Assembly: GCF_000002865.3 (NCBI RefSeq)
Contig: NW_001865045.1
Coordinates: 906,777-970,776, forward strand
Source of the DNA: Monosiga brevicollis MX1
Taxonomy: Eukaryota; Opisthokonta; Choanoflagellata; Craspedida; Salpingoecidae
Reading direction: 5' to 3'
Length of the DNA: 64,000 bases
The position numbers and the translations under genes are program-made. Position 1 is the stretch's first letter; every line of letters starts with the position of its first letter. The notes below the pieces were generated by a model. That model did no database searches. It was given only the letters and a program-made list of their open reading frames with translations, and had not been told where the DNA came from. Below, piece by piece: positions 20,573 to 34,169 of the stretch.

Positions 20573-23500
20573 TTAGTCAAGAAGTGGCTGGAAAATGTGC
20601 CCCTCCTCCCGGCATTTCAAGAAAGCTAGCCGCATCTGAAAAGCCCGGCTTTGTGGAACAAGCACCACTGCTGTTTCATAGAAGAATTTGGCCTCGTCAT
20701 CCGCCCGCCCCTCCAGCGCGGCGAGTACAGTGGCGATTGCAAAATAGTGAATAGGCTGGCGAGGGGCCAGTTGAATGGCCATCTGCAGGGTGGTCAGTGC
20801 ATCTATCGTATACAGCGAGCGGTGCAGAACGTTGCCCAGCCCCAATAACGCGACGTCCTTGTGATCGGGGGGAGCAACGCTGAACATGCGCCGATAACAG
20901 CCCATAGCCTCGGTTGCATTGCCTCGTACGCGCCAGTAAATGGCCGCCATATCCATGAGTGCCCACGTTTGCGCGTGCTGGTGACGCATGGCCCAAGCCA
21001 GGCGGGCGCCCACCTCGGCCAGTGGGAGAATCTTGCGCTCAGACCAAGGCAATTGTGTCTCGTTCAGGGTTTGCAACACAACCTCAAGGCAACGCTCGGG
21101 TGACATGCGCAACTCGGCCGCATTGACGACACCGGTAAGGTGCGACAGGCTCTCGGCTGGATTCTCGGCTAATGGGCTTGTGCAACGGGGCTCGCCACGA
21201 GGAATGACGCCAACCTCAGCCGGTGAGGCTTTGGACGCCGCCAAGGGGGAGCTAAAGTCGATCAGTTTATTCCAGTCAATACCGCGGCGAGCGTGATCCA
21301 CAATCGTGCTCACGTAGCGTGGCGATGGTATGGTGGTGTTGACGCGGCGTGCGACAGTCAGCAAAGGTAGCGCTGTGCGGCCTGTCACGATGTTTCGACG
21401 ACCTTTTCGACTGCGACCATCAACTGGAGAGGTGAGAACTGTGCCCCAACCCTCATCGTTGAGCGGGACGTAGGGTACCAGCTCTTCTTCGATCACGGCC
21501 TCAGAAAAGCCTGTCACTGGGATGCTAAAGTTTGCAAGTAGTGGGGCACCCTCGCGAAAGATGTTGCATTGCTCTTGCGTGGGCCAATTGACTGACGGCT
21601 TGAGCTGTGGACGCAAAACATGGTCATGCTGGTGAGATCCCTGACAAGCGGGTCCAAGTTGATTCCTGACGAAAGCAACAAGCACGCACCAAGGCCAGGG
21701 AAAGGAAAAAAAGGGGGAAGGAGAGAGAGAAAGAACAGAAAATTTAGAATTTCAAGTCCAAGGCCACATAATGCGCTTACCAAGGTCACTTCATCCCGTC
21801 GCTTTGCATACATCTTGTCGACGGCAATCATCAAACTGGGAATGGATGGACTCTAGAAAGGGAAAAAAAAGAAAAAAAAAAAGGTTTGGTTGCGGTTGAC
21901 ACGGTCGTTTGGATGGCAAGAGAAGCAGGACACCCTCTGCTCCTGGAAGAACACGTTGACCACTTCCCATTGACACCAACCTTGGGATATTCGACAACAA
22001 TGACTCGTTGGCCGTTTTCGTCTAAATATTCGTTGAGTTTATCAGTCGGCGAATAAATAGAACCAATGTCCCCCAAATCTTCGCTATCATTGTCGGAAGC
22101 TACGGCAGCCCCATCATCAGAGTCTGGAGTACAGACACAGCACGTGTGGGCAAGCAGAGTGAGCACGCAGATAGGTTGCTTTTCACGCGCAGAAGAAACA
22201 TCCAGCTCATGGAGTGTCAATCTCAGACGAGTTGTAGCCCAACCAGCCAGGACGACGTACTAGCGGGTGCGACATCTTCAGCCGATCCAAGTTCACGCCC
22301 GGTATCGTCGCTGACGCTATTCATCTATGTTTTTCCATGTACACGCAGAGCAATCACTGAGCTTTCCCCTTGTTTGTCAGAGGAGCGGTGGAAATTGACT
22401 GATACAACTAGAGCGTGAATGAGCGCCAGACCTGAGGTCGCATTTCGGGATGGTATTGGCTGCGAGAATCCTTCAAACGATAATCGATACCCGTGCTCAC
22501 GCCTGCGAGTCAACACAGCACACAAAAGTTCAGAGCCCAACTTGCGTACACTTGAAAACAGAAGAAACAACAACTTTGACAAAGCAGAAACAGAAATGGA
22601 AACCGAAATTGGAAAGAACCTGTCATGGCATGAAATCGTACCGGCATTTGTGGAGGCAAGGAGGGAATCATACTCTCGCTGGCTTCGATCAAACACAGCC
22701 TGCAACCGTGCCTCTGCCTCGGAGAGCTGCTCAAATAGTACCTGTTGTCAAGCACACCATGAATGATTATTGACTTGTCAGCTTGATGTGCCTGATGTCA
22801 CAACACCAGTGTAAAAGAAAACTCGACCAACCTGAGCTTCTCGATGGCCGCTATGATCGTAGATAAGTTCTTTGAGGGTGTTGAGCTTGTTGCGCAGTTC
22901 TTGCGCCTCCTGTTATCACACACCAAATACCATCTGAGCATGGATAGAATAGGGTCCAGACAAGTCTTTCGAAGCATGCACAAAGCTCTGCTTCCTGTCG
23001 TCCATCCGTGTTTTGGACCAGCACACACAGGTAAACGACAAGTGGCGGCTGCACTGGATCATACCACAGCATGTCGCTCAAGTTCCATGCGCTGCTGCTC
23101 CAGCTTTGTATGGAGGGGTACGTCCGCTGCCTGAACCTCATTAGTAACAAACTTGCGCAAGCATCGAATACGAAGGAGCATGTCTGAAGCCAGCTGGAAC
23201 GAGCTGTGGTAACGGATGGCCTTTTCATAGTGCAGCTCTGCCTCATCGTACTGGCCTTGGGCGGCATACACGTTTGCCAGCGTAAAGTGCGGAATGCTTC
23301 GCTGTGTACCATTGCACAAGAGGGCAAACTTGGCAAGCTGTGTAGCATTCTCCAACAAGCCCGTGCGATGTAGCACATTGGCTGCGCTTACAAAGGCGGC
23401 ATCTTTGCGCTGCAGCGGCGCGTGATGCAGTGCCAACCGCACGCACTCGAGAGCTTCTGTTCCATTGCCAACAATGCGCCAATACAAAGCTGCAAGGTTA

Positions 23501-26500
23501 TGTACGGCATCAGAGCTGGGATGCGCTTGCATGGCCATGGCCACACGGTGGCCAAATGTGCCTGCAGCCATGGTTTCACCCAGAATATACTCAATCATCT
23601 CCTTCAGCCCAAGCTCAGGTGTGTATAGGGTATAAAACTCGAGAGCACGGCGCTCCTGAAAGCCGTAAATGTGATCCATGGTGTGCATACTGCTAATGTG
23701 TCGGCTAAGGGGAATGCAGGATGGGCGAAGCAAGCCCGTGGTGCTGCTAGGAAGAGCACCGTGCATGTCAATCAGATCCGTCAGCGCTTGACCCGGCGGC
23801 GTCGTAGGTGGCAAGAAGGTGGAAGCGAACTCATTCCACCGTGGCTTCTGCAAAACAGGCATGTGGTGAGCAATGTGAAAGACCAACCAGGAGGACCTGT
23901 CAGTGCGGTCGTCAACTGGCCGGGATGATGCGTACTTGCAGATTGACATCGATACACGTCAGTGCCGTCACCCAATCGTCCGAGTCACTGGAGAGAACAC
24001 CTGCAAAGTAGTGCTCAGATTCCTGGTTGCGAAACTCGCTACTTCGCACACCCACGGCTGCCGTCGATGGAGGTGACGCAGCCTTGGGCAGGCTGTCAAT
24101 GAATTGCCGACAGACCCCGCCAGCAGATTGAGTTGAGCGCACAGCATGGTTGGCTTTAAGTGCAAGGCTGCCAAGATCAAAACTCACTCGTCTGCATCCG
24201 ATTGAAAAGTTGCCATTTCATCAGCGCCAGAAGCGGCCTCAACTTCTTCTTTCAGCTCCTCCTCAAAAGACTTTTCAGGGATGAGGTCCGAGCTTTCAGT
24301 TTCTGACAGCGCTTCCGAGATTCTACCGTCCGGTTCTGGCATGTATACTAAAAGGGGGAGGAAACAGCCCAAAAAGGCGCCATGTCAGCAGACAGCAGAG
24401 AGAGTCAGCAAGAAGATGCACACGGAGCGGTCAAGGGAGAAACGAATAATTTGCGCGCTCGTACCGATGCGACGACAGAGATTGGTTTGAATATCGGGCG
24501 TGTACCCTAAAATACAGCGGCAATGGCCATCGCTTGGATCGCATTCGGCATTAGCCGGGCACCGCGACTTGGTGCACAACTCGTCTAAAGCGGGGGTGTT
24601 TTACATGCACTTGAGCGCAGACTGGGCGTTTGTTCGAAAACCCAACTCTGCTCTATCCTCAGTTAACATCTACGCAACTCACCAGGCAGACAGCGGTCAC
24701 CATCTGGATGGTAACCAATCCGACAATAGCAGAGTCCGCGTTGACAAAAGGCATGTTCGCGGCATGTCACACCCAAACAGTCGGCTTGAACGCACTGCGC
24801 GCCCTGAGCTACAAAGGGTGCCTGACATTCGCATATGCCCGTGGCGGGATGGCAGCCAGCGTTGTCCACGCACGGCACACCAGCACATTTGTCTGTGACA
24901 CATCATCACAGCATTGACCGGAAGATGCAGGCAAAGGTGCATAAGAATGAGTCGGCCTGCTGTCTTCTGGGAGACAGGCAACCAAACACAACTGCGAGGT
25001 TTGCTGCCAACGAACCGATAACGCATCGACGGCCCTGAGGCCTGTAGCCCAGATCACAAAAGCATCGCCCTTCGCGGCACACATTGTTGCGCTACGCAAG
25101 TTTTGGTCCCAATGCACATCCAGTGAGATCAAACGATGGACACGACGACAGACGGGGGTCAGCCGACCAGGTCTTTTCAAACAAAGGGCCTGTGCGGGTG
25201 TTCAGGTTGAGCCTTGCAGATCAGAACTCAGCAACGTACCGGGCACGTGATGTTGGTGCACGCAGCGTCGGTCACACAGCGACCATCCTGAACCTTGAAT
25301 CCAGAGTGACAATGACACTTGCCTGAAGCGCAAAGCAAACATGACATCATGTCATGAGCCCAAGCCACTGCGGCTACTCAGTATATTTGAAAGGTTGGCA
25401 AGGTGAGAGTGTCCGCCTACCATCAATGGGATTACACGATGCATTGCCGCGACAAACGGCGTCTTCACACAAGTCTACGCAAATCACGAATTTCGGTGAA
25501 AGTAGGACGTGACCAGAGAGCAAAAGACAAGACGACAGACAGTCAGCGAGAACCAGGAGGAAGGTGGGGCGAGGAGAATCATCTCGACCTACTGTCAATG
25601 GCTTCGTAATCAAAGTCATCCCATGTCAGATCAGGCGGCAACACCTATTCGCATTGCAAAAAGATACAGCCGATGAATGGCACACCCCGAGGGAACAAAG
25701 GAAGGACCGGCCATTCCGCGGATAGAATGGCTAACCATTGTGATGCGCCGAATGCTGATTTCATAGTCACGACGCGCAATCACGGCCTGCAGCTTGATGG
25801 TTTTTGCAATGGCTTGTGCAAGCTGCTGCATGTAGGGCAATGGGGGAGCAAGACGAACAGCCTGGCGTATGCTAGCCATGGCGGTCAGGAGGTCGTTGGT
25901 GTGCTGCAAGACATGCGCGCAAGAAGGCCGATGAGTGACATGTGTGATGACAAATGGCCAGTTTTAAACCCAAAAAGGCGTGTGCAGGGGGAACCACGCG
26001 TGACATGGAAGGCCTATGCACGCGACTACCCACCACGGAAACAAGCGCTTGCTGAAGGTGCAAGAGAGGCACAGACTGGCACACGTCTAGGGCAGCATCA
26101 ATGACCAAGCCGGCCTCCTCGAGTTGCTGTTGTGCCGAACAAGGAGATCAGCACGTTAAGAGGCGGCCATGCCGCTTGTTTAGGTCATGAGGCAAGAGGC
26201 AGGGATACTCACTTCAGCTCGAAAGAGCAAAGCTGCCAGATTACCAAGCACGATGCCGCGATATTGTTTTGGTGTTTGGTGCAAAGAAGCCTGAAGGCAC
26301 TGGATACCCTGTTGTAGCGCACCGAATATGATATTGAACGTGAGCCCGGACATGTGCAGGCGGAATCCTCTGTGATATTCTCTGACCTCTTTGGCGTTGC
26401 CTTGCATGCGCCAGTATATACTGGCAAGCATGTTGAGCAGCCAACCCGTGCGTGCATTCATGGCTTGAGCAACAAAATGCCCATACGCTGCCACGGTTGG

Positions 26501-27736
26501 CAGGGGCGACTGTGATAGTATAGACCGGAGCGAAGCAACCAGGTAAGGTGGTCCGGCTTACGTGTGGCTGGTAATGGATCTGAGCAAGCCTGGGAAAAAC
26601 AGGTGTTTTGTAGGCGCGACAAACCGTGGATACTTCAACGTCATGCCATGCCGCAGGCAGAAGGCTCGGTTCAGGAGGCAGCTTGAGGTTAGCAGCGTTG
26701 CCAACTGCCTTTAAATAGGACATATCAAGCGTGCTGTGGAGTGTGGGGCATGAATATGTATGCAAGGCAACAAGAACCGGGCGCCAAAGTTGTAAGAAGA
26801 GAATAAAACCCCCCCCTTGACCACGGTCAAGTCAGCAAAACGCATTTCATCGCAAGGGCTCGCGCAAGGGTGGTAAGTTGTGGGCACCTTGATTCCTGGC
26901 TTCGCGTACAGTGCGGCTCAAGCGACGGCGAGGCAGGGATGGCATTTTGGTCGAAGTAAAGTCGGGACCTGGAAAATATGACACCAAACGCAGCCCGAAT
27001 AAATCAAACAGAGGCGTCAGGAAAGGAGGTGGGGTGGGGAATTTCGCATTACAACATCAGAGGACAAGCTGACAAGCTCGTGTGCTGATGCCGAGCATGC
27101 CAAGCGAAAGAGCTGAGACAAACGGACCGCAGGCCCCGGTGTGCGGGGAAGAGGGCCAGGCTGATGTTCAGAGACACTTCAGCCAAGGTGAGCTGCTCGC
27201 GGTAGTCGCGGAGCTTGGACAGCAAGTCCGGCATCGCCGTGGTCTTGCTGGGGCGGGTTGCATTTTTCAAAAGGAGATGGTCGATAGCAGCAGTCGCCGA
27301 CCTAACCAGGCAAGCAAGACGACGTGTTCAAGTCTCATGAGACGGCCCAAAAATGGCCAAACAGAGTTGATACTGGCGACTTGACAGTGTGAGCCGACAG
27401 CCTCAGCTCGAAAAACCATTGTCGCATCCGTGGCACGGACATACCGGTAATAATCCATGCGTTCCTCGTGACGCAAGAATGACACAAGGTGGGGCGAGTG
27501 CGTTTGCGGAGGCCGATATAAAAAGTCCTCCTGCTCCGCAAGCACGCAGAGCACGGCAGTGAGCCGTTGGCAGAAGAAAGAAATAGGCGAGGGGTACAGC
27601 AGATGGCACACGAGCATACGCGGCGGGTGATGGTGTTGTGATCGGTGATCGACCAGTGGTTGGCAGCATGCACTTGTAGTAGCACGACCAAAGCTAGGAC
27701 GACCGTGGCTCCGGCCACGGCCGAGAAGGGCCACAT
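20573..27736 (-). CDS. TTC17-like TPR protein with five EGF-like repeats
   Basis: The ATG at 27736 opens a signal peptide (MWPFSAVAGATVVLALVVLL...) followed by NHWSITDHNTI, like the start of TTC17. The next exons carry TPR-like helices (WLLNMLASIYWRMQGN, GIVLGNLAALLFRAE, 26180-26494). An EGF block follows at about 25490-24460: five six-cysteine modules, several on exons bounded by phase-1 introns. Then come an acidic segment, a second TPR set (SSMHTMDHIYGFQER, NLAALYWRIVGNGTEALEC, FTLANVYAAQGQYDEAELHYE, 23059-23900), a coiled coil (about 22500-23050), an acidic stretch, and a last block starting NWPTQEQC with TPRs (WALMDMAAIYWRVRGNATEA, LLGLGNVLHRS), stopping at 20573. TTC17 is a secretory-pathway TPR protein linked to actin and cilia. 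EGF repeats are not part of the family as known to me. It could be two adjacent genes, but all exons share a strand and the introns are short. Confidence 0.72.
24460..25490 (-). other. EGF-like repeat block (five modules)
   Basis: Exons within the TTC17-like gene. In coding order the modules start DLCEDAVCRGNASC, AACTNITCP, DKCAGVPCVDNAGC, ADCLGVTCREHAFC and DELCTKSRCPANAEC; each shows six cysteines in EGF spacing ending CxCxxGY/F...C. The exon near 24663-24889 holds two modules and is phase 1 at both ends. The exon near 24470-24585 holds one module and is also phase 1 at both ends, the arrangement expected of modules spread by exon shuffling. Confidence 0.85.
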
Positions 27737-28466
27737 GTTGTCGTGCGCTCGATGGCTTCGACGCCCACTGACACCACCGTGCCGACCCGTCCCACTGCCC
27801 TTGCGTGGCGTGTTTCGCACACGCGCAGTCGTCCAGCGCCCGCCAGGGTCACTGCAGGACGTGGGGTATATAGCTTGGCTCAGTAAGGAGTTCTCACCCA
27901 CTGGGCAAAGGCCCAGGTACGTGTTGACACGCCCAGGCGCCGGCGTATGTATGCTGATGGACATAGATTACAAACAATGAATGAGCAGAATGCAGCAGCG
28001 AGCGCAACAGCGGGGTCGAGTCCCGACAGACCTTTTTGCGTGTAGAGCAAAAATGCTCGGTCAGCCCGACCCACGCTCGCTCTGCAAGGTTCCACGCAGC
28101 AGCCACGCCGTGAGCCGAGCAAGCCAACAAACCCAAGGCCGCACTCCACCCAATCACATTGAGCCAACCCCAGCCAGACAAACAAAGCGACCGACCAACC
28201 GACAGGGGCACCCCCTCCGTCCGTCTGATCGACCAACAAAGAACAACAAAAATTCAGCAAAAAAAAAATCCGATACACACACACATACACACACATGTTG
28301 AATGTGGTTGTTGTGCTTTTCCTGCTCTTTACTTCTCTTGCTCTCGTTCCAATCGTTCTCTTCCCTCGTTTTTTAACAATTGTCCAAGACTTTAAAATGG
28401 AGAAAAGGCACTTGTGCACAAATGTATTTTACTTGTTTTGGTCATCGACTGCGGACATCAAACGTC
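27737..28466. promoter_or_regulatory. Bidirectional spacer TTC17-like/SERGEF
   Basis: 730 bp between divergent start codons. It contains short CA runs near 28270-28300 and a T-rich stretch (28300-28380) but no convincing coding exon. The promoters of both genes should lie here. Confidence 0.45.
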
Positions 28467-30269
<1,803 letters not shown>

Positions 30270-30546
30270 GCCTGGGAAAGACCTGCTGAGCTGGGCAGTT
30301 TGATTCGCAAAAACCCCGGCAGCTGCATGACCTGGCTCAGATGAAAAGCCATTCGGCTCCTGTTTTCATCAAGACACCTTCGAAAGAAAAAAAGACGAGT
30401 TGACCACCGCCCTGGATGCGGCATCGTAGCTCTATCGCTCATCTTGGGTCATTTCGTATATCGACTCATTCTTGAATTAATCCCCTATAAAACTTTCCTG
30501 CCCAGCAATACCTCGTCTAACATTGCAGAACATGCTTTTCGCAAGC

Positions 30547-32060
30547 TCATGCCGCCGTCTTGAAAACAATAACATCACCATCTTGAACAGCATACTCCCG
30601 CCCCTCGAGACGGATCCAGCCGCGTTCCCGTGCCTGCGAAAAGCCACCCGCCTCCCTGCCGAGCGCGAAAGAGAGTGAGTTGCATGCTTCAAAAAGCGAA
30701 ATCCAAGCCCTTCTGATACCTCGGCTGACCATGGCACTGTTGGAGCGCTATCAAAACATTGGGGTATGGCTACGTACAAGAGTTGATCCCAGGCAATGAC
30801 CTCTGCTTTGATAAAGTGCTTTTCAAAATCAGAGTGAATCACGCCAGCAGCCTGTGGCGCCATGGCGCCTCGCTGCAAGCTCCAGGCCCGTGCCTCAGTG
30901 ACGCCGGCGGTGAAAAAAGAAAGCAAGTCGAGTCGCTGATAGCTGGCTCGGACAAGCTTGCCCAACCCCGTCTGCGAAGGTGTCAAGCCCAAGTCCTCGA
31001 GAAAGAGCAGGCGATCCTCGGGAGGCAAAATTGCCAACTCGGACTCAAACTTGGCTGAGACCTGTGAAAAGAGTGATCGGTCACCATGGTATGGTGAGGA
31101 GGCACGGAGAAGAGGAAGGTAAATAAAAGGCAAGAACCGACACGCAGGGTTGGGGACAAAATTCTACGAACCAAAACGCCATGCTGCCCGCGCTCGGCCA
31201 ATGCAGACACCAGCTCCGCCGTGGCACCCGTAGGCTCTGCGAGCTGGTCCTCCTCTGTGTTGATGGCATAAATCATCGGCTTGAGGGTAATAAGACCCAG
31301 GCTGCGCACAGCTGCCACCTCTTCCTCCGTCAGCTCACAAGCACTGGCTGGCAGCCCGCTGTTCAGCCCATGATGCAGTTTCTCGGCTGCGGCGTGCATC
31401 ACCGGCTCCTTAAGGCGCAGATTTTTGTGTTTGGCACGCAAGCGCTCAATCTGCCCTAGATCCGCCAACTGCAGCTCAAGCTCGATAATGTCAATATCCG
31501 CCAGCGGATCGATGCGCTCTTCAACATGGGTCACATTCTCGTCAGGGAAGACGCGCACCACATGAACAACCAAGTCGCACTCTCGAATGTTGGCCAGAAA
31601 TTGATTGCCCAAACCCGCCCCTAGCCTCCATCCCGTGCGTGAGGTGTCGCTCTTTGCAATGCGGTGCAATGCGTGAAAGAGCGAGAGCGAGAACGAGAGA
31701 GTGCGCCTGGTTCTGACCTTGACTGGCATCGCGCACCAAACCAGCAATATCTACGTATTGCAGGGTGGTGTAGACGGTGCGCTGGGCCTGCTGTTGGTGA
31801 GCCAGGCGATCAAGCCGTTCGTCGGGCAGCAGCACCGTGCCCACGTTGGGCTCGATGGTGCAAAATGGATAGTTGGCGGCCTCTGCCTGCGTTGTGCCGA
31901 GCAGCGCGTTAAAGAGCGAAGACTTGCCCACATTGGGCAATCCCACCAAGCCCGTCTTGAGTGCCCCCACTCGTCGGGACGTTGACAGCCGCGCCGTGCC
32001 GGCCCACGCTGCTCGCAGAGATGGCACGAACTGGCGCCCCCATGTCGCACCAAACAGCAT
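30547..32060 (-). CDS. OLA1: YchF/OLA1-type ATPase, probably mitochondrial
   Basis: Exons 31718-32060, 31172-31620, 30778-31061 and 30547-30655. After a basic, Arg/Ser-rich leader ([19 protein letters not shown]...STSRR) comes the G domain: [12 protein letters not shown] (P-loop), [31 protein letters not shown] and HVVRVF. In place of the NKxD motif there is INTEED, as usual in this ATP-preferring family. A coiled-coil insert with [10 protein letters not shown] follows, then SAKFESELA and the TGS domain ending [18 protein letters not shown]. YchF/OLA1 hydrolyses ATP and acts in translation or stress control. The leader resembles a mitochondrial presequence and suggests an organellar paralogue. 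An in-frame upstream stretch reaches 32117 without a better ATG. Confidence 0.9.
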
Positions 32061-32407
32061 GCCACCAGTTCGTTCCAACCAAGAACACGATGCAAACTGC
32101 CCTGAGCCCCGAGTCAACCCTGTCCGCAGTCAGTGCACGTGTGTGTGTGTGTGTGTTCTCTCTCTCAAACTCTCTCTCAAACTCTCTCTCAAACTCTCTC
32201 TCAAACTCTCTCTCAAACTCTCCTTTCAAACTCTCTCTCAAACTCTCTCTCAAACTCTCTCTCAAACTCTCTCTCTCAAACTCTCTCTCAAACTCTCTCA
32301 AACTCTTTCTTTCTCTCAAACTCTTTCTCTCCCTTTTTGCTTCTCTCTCCCTCTCTCTCTCTCTCTCTCTTAACGTTTTTCGCCAGTGGGGCACACACAC
32401 GCCAAAA
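32061..32407. promoter_or_regulatory. Bidirectional spacer with CTCTCAAA-type repeats
   Basis: The spacer between the divergent OLA1 and the 32408 gene. A GT run (32141-32154) is followed by about 17 tandem CTCTCAAA-like units (about 32157-32330) and a pure CT tract (32346-32370). The strong polypyrimidine bias may serve as an initiator or nucleosome-free region, which is inference. Confidence 0.5.
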
Positions 32408-33383
32408 ATGGCAGGACGTGGGTCGGCGCAACTGGGGGCCTATTTGGAGCAGAAAAGCTCAGTTGGATCGGAAAATGCGCCATCACCGCTTCCACCCTTT
32501 GATCCCTTGGCCTCAGCTGATAATATCAACAGCAGTTGGCAGAGACCTCCACCGCCACGTCCGCCGCCGCCCCACGACTATGATGCGATGTCTGATGTGA
32601 CGGAGCTGCTTTGTGAACAGCGCGTCGTTGATCCCACAATTGCCACGGGCCTGGGCGCCTTTGACTTTCGCTCCCGGCCTCGTGCCTGGGAATATGGCCC
32701 AGTGCTTCTTGGAAGCGAATCCTGGCCACGTCGTCCACACCAAGTTGTTGATCACTCGGCCCAAGCCATGCAAACGGCTTCCTCGTCCATGGCAGCTCGA
32801 CCGCATCAAGTGCCTCTGGCGTCTCAATCAATGATGCCCAAGAACCACGTCTACCAGCATACCGACCCGTTTGATGGTTGCCGCCGCATTCTTCGATCTT
32901 GGCAGCAACATCCTTTCTCGACCACACCAAGATGAAGACCTGCTCTGTTGACCCACGACGTCCAACTATGCCCCTGACGGCCCTCAAGGTTCGTTCCTGA
33001 CTCTTGGCCCGGGCGCTGAAGTGCACACCAGACCAGCGTGGGCTTGGCACATGATGATCGAACATGCAGAAATTTGAACGCTGATTTTTACTTTTCGTGC
33101 GGACATAATACTCGCGTGATGCCAATGAACCCCCGCCTCGCTTCCAGCATGTGCCGTTGGTGGTGTTCTGATACGGGACTCACCCTAAGCCCCTTTTGCA
33201 TTGCCCATGCTTTCACAGGAATGGTCTCCCTGTGCTGGTGGCCGCATACCGGCCATCTGCGCATTCGTGACAACAGACTTGGTGCAACAGCACGACTCGA
33301 CGTCGCATCTACGTCGCCTGCCGCACATCTGCGCATATCCCCAAGTGCTGCTGCATTCGTCAAAACTATCCGCCAGAAAATGA
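32408..33383 (+). CDS. Unknown proline-rich protein
   Basis: The ATG at 32408 opens a 176-codon frame (MAGRGSAQLGAYLEQKSS..., a PPPPRPPPPHDYD segment, then FDFRSRPRAWEYGPVLLG) that stops at 32933-32935 if unspliced. A possible extension uses an unusually short intron, GATG|GTTGCC...GGCAG|CAACA (about 32878-32906), giving MKTCSVDPRRPTMPLTALK, then a donor at about 32990 and an acceptor just before GAATGG (about 33222), with a stop at 33381-33383. I recognise no domain. The start is supported by its position opposite OLA1 and by the codon bias of the open frame; the 3' half is speculative. Confidence 0.4.
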
Positions 33384-34169
33384 AGCAGCTCTTTTAAACC
33401 GAAGAAGCGTCAACAGCTTTTGGCAACCATGATGTGCGAGTCACGTGAATATCGTTCGTCCAAGAACGATCACCGTCGTGACAGTTTCGACTGCCAGTGC
33501 TCTTGCCTAACATCTTGTGTCTTGTCATTTGAACAAATAAGAGATGCACTTCAAAGCCCAAGCATTCCACTCGTCGCTGAATGCGCCCAACGCGCCTTGC
33601 AGCGGCATTTCGAAAGGCTGTTGTTCGTTCGCGCAGCCGTAGCTCACTGCTTTGACGCCTGGCACACCTTGCTTTTGGTCGTTGCCTCGGATATTGACAC
33701 CTATTTTATTTTAACATGAACAAGTCCATGTACTTTGTAATTGTTGTGAGTTCTTCCTCCTCCTCCTCCTCTGTCCGCGATGCCAGCTGCTCGGTACACG
33801 TCTGGCTTCAGATAGCCACTTCGTCGTCCTGCTGGACGATGTCAACGCTTTGAATCGGATGCCAATGACGCAAAGGGAGTGTCAAAGTGGGAAACGAACA
33901 GCGAAGCGCTAGGCATTGACATCCCAGTTGAGTCAACTGCAGCGTTTGAAATGTCCCTCGCTCGCAAACGCTTTCGAAAGAGCGCGTGACAGTGCTCGAG
34001 CGCACCAAAACGAACAGAGCAGGTCAAAAGAGAATGGAACAAGAAGGTGAAACCGTGGTTACCAAAGGGAATGGATTTGAAATACGTCAAAAGCCCAAAG
34101 TGAGGCTGGGCTCAGCTTCCGCCGGCTCGCTCGGCGGGCCAGACAATAGGAAGATGGCCCCGGACTGGC
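33384..34169. other. No confident gene
   Basis: About 790 bp between the unknown gene and the pseudouridine synthase. It includes a CTC repeat (about 33756-33771). Short open frames exist on both strands, but none has a recognisable domain. Probably 3' flanks of the two convergent genes. Confidence 0.4.

Noticed and set aside
31718-32117. OLA1 start at 32117
   Set aside because: The first codon there is a weaker choice; ATG 32060 already gives a presequence-like leader.
32133-32935. Tandem CTCTCAAA units as a CRISPR-like array, or coding Leu-Ser repeats extending the 32408 gene upstream
   Set aside because: Units are contiguous with no unique spacers, and the region is low-complexity polypyrimidine in a eukaryotic promoter spacer. 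The extended frame is an artefact of the repeat.
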